Below, piece by piece: positions 5,196 through 7,570 of a stretch of 7,570 bases of DNA (the first letter of the stretch is position 1; each line of letters opens with the position of its first letter). Made by a program: the position numbers and the translations under genes. Source of the DNA: Anaerosoma sp034007245. Lineage in GTDB: Bacteria > Actinomycetota > Coriobacteriia > Anaerosomatales > Anaerosomataceae. The stretch is from positions 1 through 7,570 of the forward strand of contig JAVERH010000106.1 in NCBI GenBank assembly GCA_034007245.1, written 5' to 3'. The notes below the pieces were generated by a model. That model ran no database searches and had not been told where the DNA came from. It saw only the letters and a list, made by a program, of their open reading frames with translations.

Positions 5196-6146
5196 CTATC
5201 GCTCGGACTCGTAGTCGGCTCGCCGGGCGCGCCACTGGATCTCTTCGAGCACCTTATGGTTGTTCCCCAGTAGCTCCGCGATGAAGCCGAACATAGCGAG
5301 CTGTGCACCGATGAGGGCGAACACGGCCGCTAGTATGAGTGACTGTACGTGTCCACCACCGTTCCCGGTGGCGAAGAAGTATAGGAACCGCAGTCCGATC
5401 AGGATCGCAAGAGAGCCGAGTACGAGTCCCGGGACCATGAAGAAGCGCATCGGTCGGTACGTCACGAAGATGCGGACGATGGTGATGATCGAGCGCTTGA
5501 TATACGAGGGGATGCTTCGGACGAGTCGCGACGGCCGCAGATCCGGGTTCACGCGGATCGGGACCGACGTGATCGCCATGCCCTTCTGGCCGGCCTGGAT
5601 GATGGTCTCGAGCGTGTAGGTGTACTCGTTGAAGACGTTGAGACGCATCGCCGCCTCGCGGCTTATCGCGCGGAACCCGCTGGGCGCATCGGGTATGTCG
5701 GTCTTGCTCGCGACACGCACAGCCCACGATCCGAGCCGCTGCAGTCCCTTTTTGACCGGCGAGAAGTGCTCGATATGCTTGATCGGACGAGCTCCGACGA
5801 CTATGTCGGCCTGTCCGAGGAGGATCGGTCCCACCAGCAGTGGAATGTCCTCGGCTTCGTACTGATTGTCCGCATCGGTGTTGACGATCACGTCAGCGCC
5901 GGCGCGAAGGCATGCATCGACTCCGGTCATGAAAGCGGCCGCAAGACCCCGGTTGTGGGTGTGCGTGACGATATGGTCCACGCCCTCGGTGCGGGCGACC
6001 TCCGCCGTGTCATCTGCGCTACCGTCGTCGATGATGAGCCACTCCACAGTCTCGAAGCCTTCGACGTGACGGGGCAGGGCGCGAAGCGCGATCGCAAGCG
6101 TCTCTTCCTCGTTGAAGCATGGCATCTGGATGATGAGCTTGCTCAC
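5196..6146 (-). CDS. GT2 glycosyltransferase, polyprenyl-phosphate sugar synthase type
   Basis: The 316-residue protein has a GT-A fold domain of family GT2 resembling dolichyl/polyprenyl-phosphate mannose or glucose synthases. Motifs are PCFNEEE (9-15), the nucleotide-binding DDGS (40-43), the metal-binding DAD (91-93) with the following NQYEAEDIP (94-102), and SGFRAISREAA (156-166). Two membrane segments follow (about 236-258 and 266-292), as in enzymes that carry C-terminal transmembrane helices. It would transfer a sugar from a nucleotide donor to a polyprenyl phosphate at the cytoplasmic face; the sugar cannot be told from sequence. The start is GTG at 6144-6146, overlapping the TGA of the upstream membrane-protein gene by 4 nt, so translation is coupled. 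The short 141-nt interval after its stop holds the padR regulatory region and no clear terminator. Confidence 0.88.
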   Translation of the reverse strand: MSKLIIQMPCFNEEETLAIALRALPRHVEGFETVEWLIIDDGSADDTAEVARTEGVDHIVTHTHNRGLAAAFMTGVDACLRAGADVIVNTDADNQYEAEDIPLLVGPILLGQADIVVGARPIKHIEHFSPVKKGLQRLGSWAVRVASKTDIPDAPSGFRAISREAAMRLNVFNEYTYTLETIIQAGQKGMAITSVPIRVNPDLRPSRLVRSIPSYIKRSIITIVRIFVTYRPMRFFMVPGLVLGSLAILIGLRFLYFFATGNGGGHVQSLILAAVFALIGAQLAMFGFIAELLGNNHKVLEEIQWRARRADYESER

Positions 6147-7570
6147 CTGCGACCGACCTTTCCATCAACTGGCTGCATCAGTACGTGTATCGTCCACGCG
6201 ATTATCGCGCCCACGCACAGGAATACAACCGGTACCACGTGGAAGGCTACTCGGTTGAAGCTGTCCGTCCAGCCGAGGTGGCCGGGGTGTGCGCTGGCGT
6301 GTACGGCCCATGCAGCAGCGAGGAACATCGGTACGGTCCAGCCACCCAGTACGAGCAGCATGTCTTTATGGTGCCGGATGGAGACCATCGCCGAGATGAC
6401 CAGGATACCGGGAACCGCGTACCAGAGCAGTCCCCATTCGCCATCGGTGAGTAGGTTGCCGAGCATGATCCTTGCAGTGTCCGGTGTCTGCTCGGCGATC
6501 ACAGCCACGCCCATGGCAGCGATCACTGCAAGGCCCAGCGCGATGGTGAGCCCATGGCGTGCGCTCACGTCGCGGGCGCGCTTCTGTCGCGATATCAGCC
6601 AGAATGCCACACCGAGTGCGGCGTGTAAGGCCAGCAGCGCCACGGCCATTCGCCCCGAGAGTTTGGGGCTGGCCCAGAGACCATCACGTACGATCGCTGC
6701 GCCGAAGACGACCAGGTTGACCGCAAGATGAGGTGCATAGGTCGCCACGACGGAATGGCCCGGATCACGTGAGTCTCGCAGTGCGATGACGCCGGCGCTG
6801 ATCAGTGGGATGACGGCGTACGCGAGGCCGTCAGGTCGCGAGAGTACGATGCCGGCTGCCGCCAGGCCTGCGACGGAGAGCCAGGCGGGCTCGGCATCCT
6901 CTGAGGCCAGGGCGACCGCGACGACACCGAGTAGGACGTAGAGCGCGGTCAGCATGTGGCTGTGGATGTAGATGGAGTGGAACAGGAAGAACGGATGAGC
7001 GGCCAGCCCGATCACGGCCGCCATGCTTCCAAAGAGTGCTGCTCCTGCCGTTGTGATGCCGCGGTTCCTACGAAGGACGGCCATCGCAAGGATCGCAAGC
7101 ACCGACAGAGCGATGAGGGGGTAGATCGTGAAGAGCCACTCGCCACCGAACGCGCGGTAACCTGCGCTCATCGCAGGGATGATCGCGGCCCGCTCGCTCA
7201 TGATGCGCTCGAACAGCACGCCGGTGTCGGCAAGACGCATGGCGGTCGAGGCGTAGCCTCCCCAGGAGTCAGCCGTGAATACGAATGCTCCGGTGGCCGA
7301 GGACACGGCGGTAAGCACTGCAGCTGCGGCGAGAGTGGCTACAGGGACACCCATCGTAGACCACCCCGATGTCGTTGGTCGGCGACTCCGGGCGGTGCGG
7401 TCGTTCGGCGCGATCTCTGGTCGGACGGGGCCGGCGGCGGCGCGAAGACCTATCGCCATGAGTACGGCGGTGAGTGAGCCGAGCAGTGGTGTGAGCCACC
7501 AGGAGAACGCCGTCCACGTGAGTGAGTGAAGTGCGGCGGCCAGAGGCCAGCAGAGCAGGCCGACGGGCAC
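6143..7570 (-). CDS. multi-spanning membrane protein, probable GT-C glycosyltransferase (5' end missing)
   Basis: The 475 visible residues run to the right window edge without a convincing start, so the N-terminus lies outside; the GTG at 7568-7570 has no visible context. The protein is rich in Ala, Leu, Val and Ile and has about ten or more hydrophobic segments. An early exposed loop contains FTADSWGGY (98-106 of the visible part) followed by a helix with ADTGVLFERIMSE; an aspartate in the first large loop is typical of GT-C enzymes that use polyprenyl-phosphate sugars. A later segment reads LGWTDSFNRVAFHVVPV. The family (GT39/PMT-like or another) cannot be fixed. Its 4-nt overlap with the polyprenyl-phosphate sugar synthase gene fits a donor-maker plus membrane transferase pair. 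The short C-terminal tail after the last hydrophobic segment ends GKVGRR. Confidence 0.7.
   Translation of the reverse strand: MPVGLLCWPLAAALHSLTWTAFSWWLTPLLGSLTAVLMAIGLRAAAGPVRPEIAPNDRTARSRRPTTSGWSTMGVPVATLAAAAVLTAVSSATGAFVFTADSWGGYASTAMRLADTGVLFERIMSERAAIIPAMSAGYRAFGGEWLFTIYPLIALSVLAILAMAVLRRNRGITTAGAALFGSMAAVIGLAAHPFFLFHSIYIHSHMLTALYVLLGVVAVALASEDAEPAWLSVAGLAAAGIVLSRPDGLAYAVIPLISAGVIALRDSRDPGHSVVATYAPHLAVNLVVFGAAIVRDGLWASPKLSGRMAVALLALHAALGVAFWLISRQKRARDVSARHGLTIALGLAVIAAMGVAVIAEQTPDTARIMLGNLLTDGEWGLLWYAVPGILVISAMVSIRHHKDMLLVLGGWTVPMFLAAAWAVHASAHPGHLGWTDSFNRVAFHVVPVVFLCVGAIIAWTIHVLMQPVDGKVGRR

Noticed and set aside
4944..5273. 109-codon plus-strand frame across the padR regulatory region
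   Set aside because: It overlaps the 5' part of padR and the 3' end of the GT2 gene antisense and translates through the palindrome array; no ribosome binding site or family pattern.
5766..6731. 321-codon open frame antisense to the glycosyltransferase and membrane-protein genes
   Set aside because: It spans the junction of two motif-supported genes on the other strand and has no recognisable domain.

Overview
The window is high-GC, gene-dense bacterial DNA with a high-GC Gram-positive flavour. A Gly/His-rich PadR regulator, GTG starts, good Shine-Dalgarno sites and a dolichyl-phosphate-mannose-synthase-like glycosyltransferase paired with a GT-C-type membrane protein together suggest an actinomycetote, possibly of the Coriobacteriia kind. 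That placement is an inference; no rRNA or other taxonomic marker is present. No tRNA, rRNA, CRISPR array, insertion sequence or attachment site was seen.

Left block (1-2247). A possible C-terminal tail of a gene entering from the left edge ends at 109. A VF530-family (DUF2132) small DNA-binding protein (244-477, +) follows and abuts, tail to tail with no spacer, a cyclase/kynurenine-formamidase-like metal hydrolase (478-1116, -). Divergent from the cyclase is a two-gene unit: a 246-residue protein with the DDTD signature of the archaeal TiaS kinase-like domain but without the C-terminal parts of TiaS (1275-2015, +), and, 4 nt downstream, a 75-residue cysteine-rich protein of unknown function (2020-2247, +). 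A -35/-10 pair and a Shine-Dalgarno site place the start of the first gene at 1275, not at the longer open frame beginning at 1119.

Central block (2263-5108). A DUF6582-like small protein (2331-2660, +) converges on a PadR-regulator/ABC1-kinase unit (PadR 5054-4488, UbiB/AarF-type kinase 4440-2749, both -). Both outer ends of this block carry palindromes sharing the exact 10-bp core TATCGCGATA: one 20-bp perfect palindrome before the small gene (2263-2282), and an array of overlapping or adjacent palindromes before padR (5075-5108). The simplest reading is a local PadR regulon in which the regulator controls its own operon and the convergent small gene. This is the strongest unexplained signal in the window.

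Right block (5196-7570). Two genes on the minus strand overlap by 4 nt (GTGA): a multi-spanning membrane protein of GT-C appearance, whose 5' end lies outside the window, and a GT2 polyprenyl-phosphate glycosyltransferase with two C-terminal membrane segments. Together they fit a pathway in which the GT2 enzyme charges a lipid carrier with a sugar and the membrane protein transfers it to an acceptor outside the membrane.
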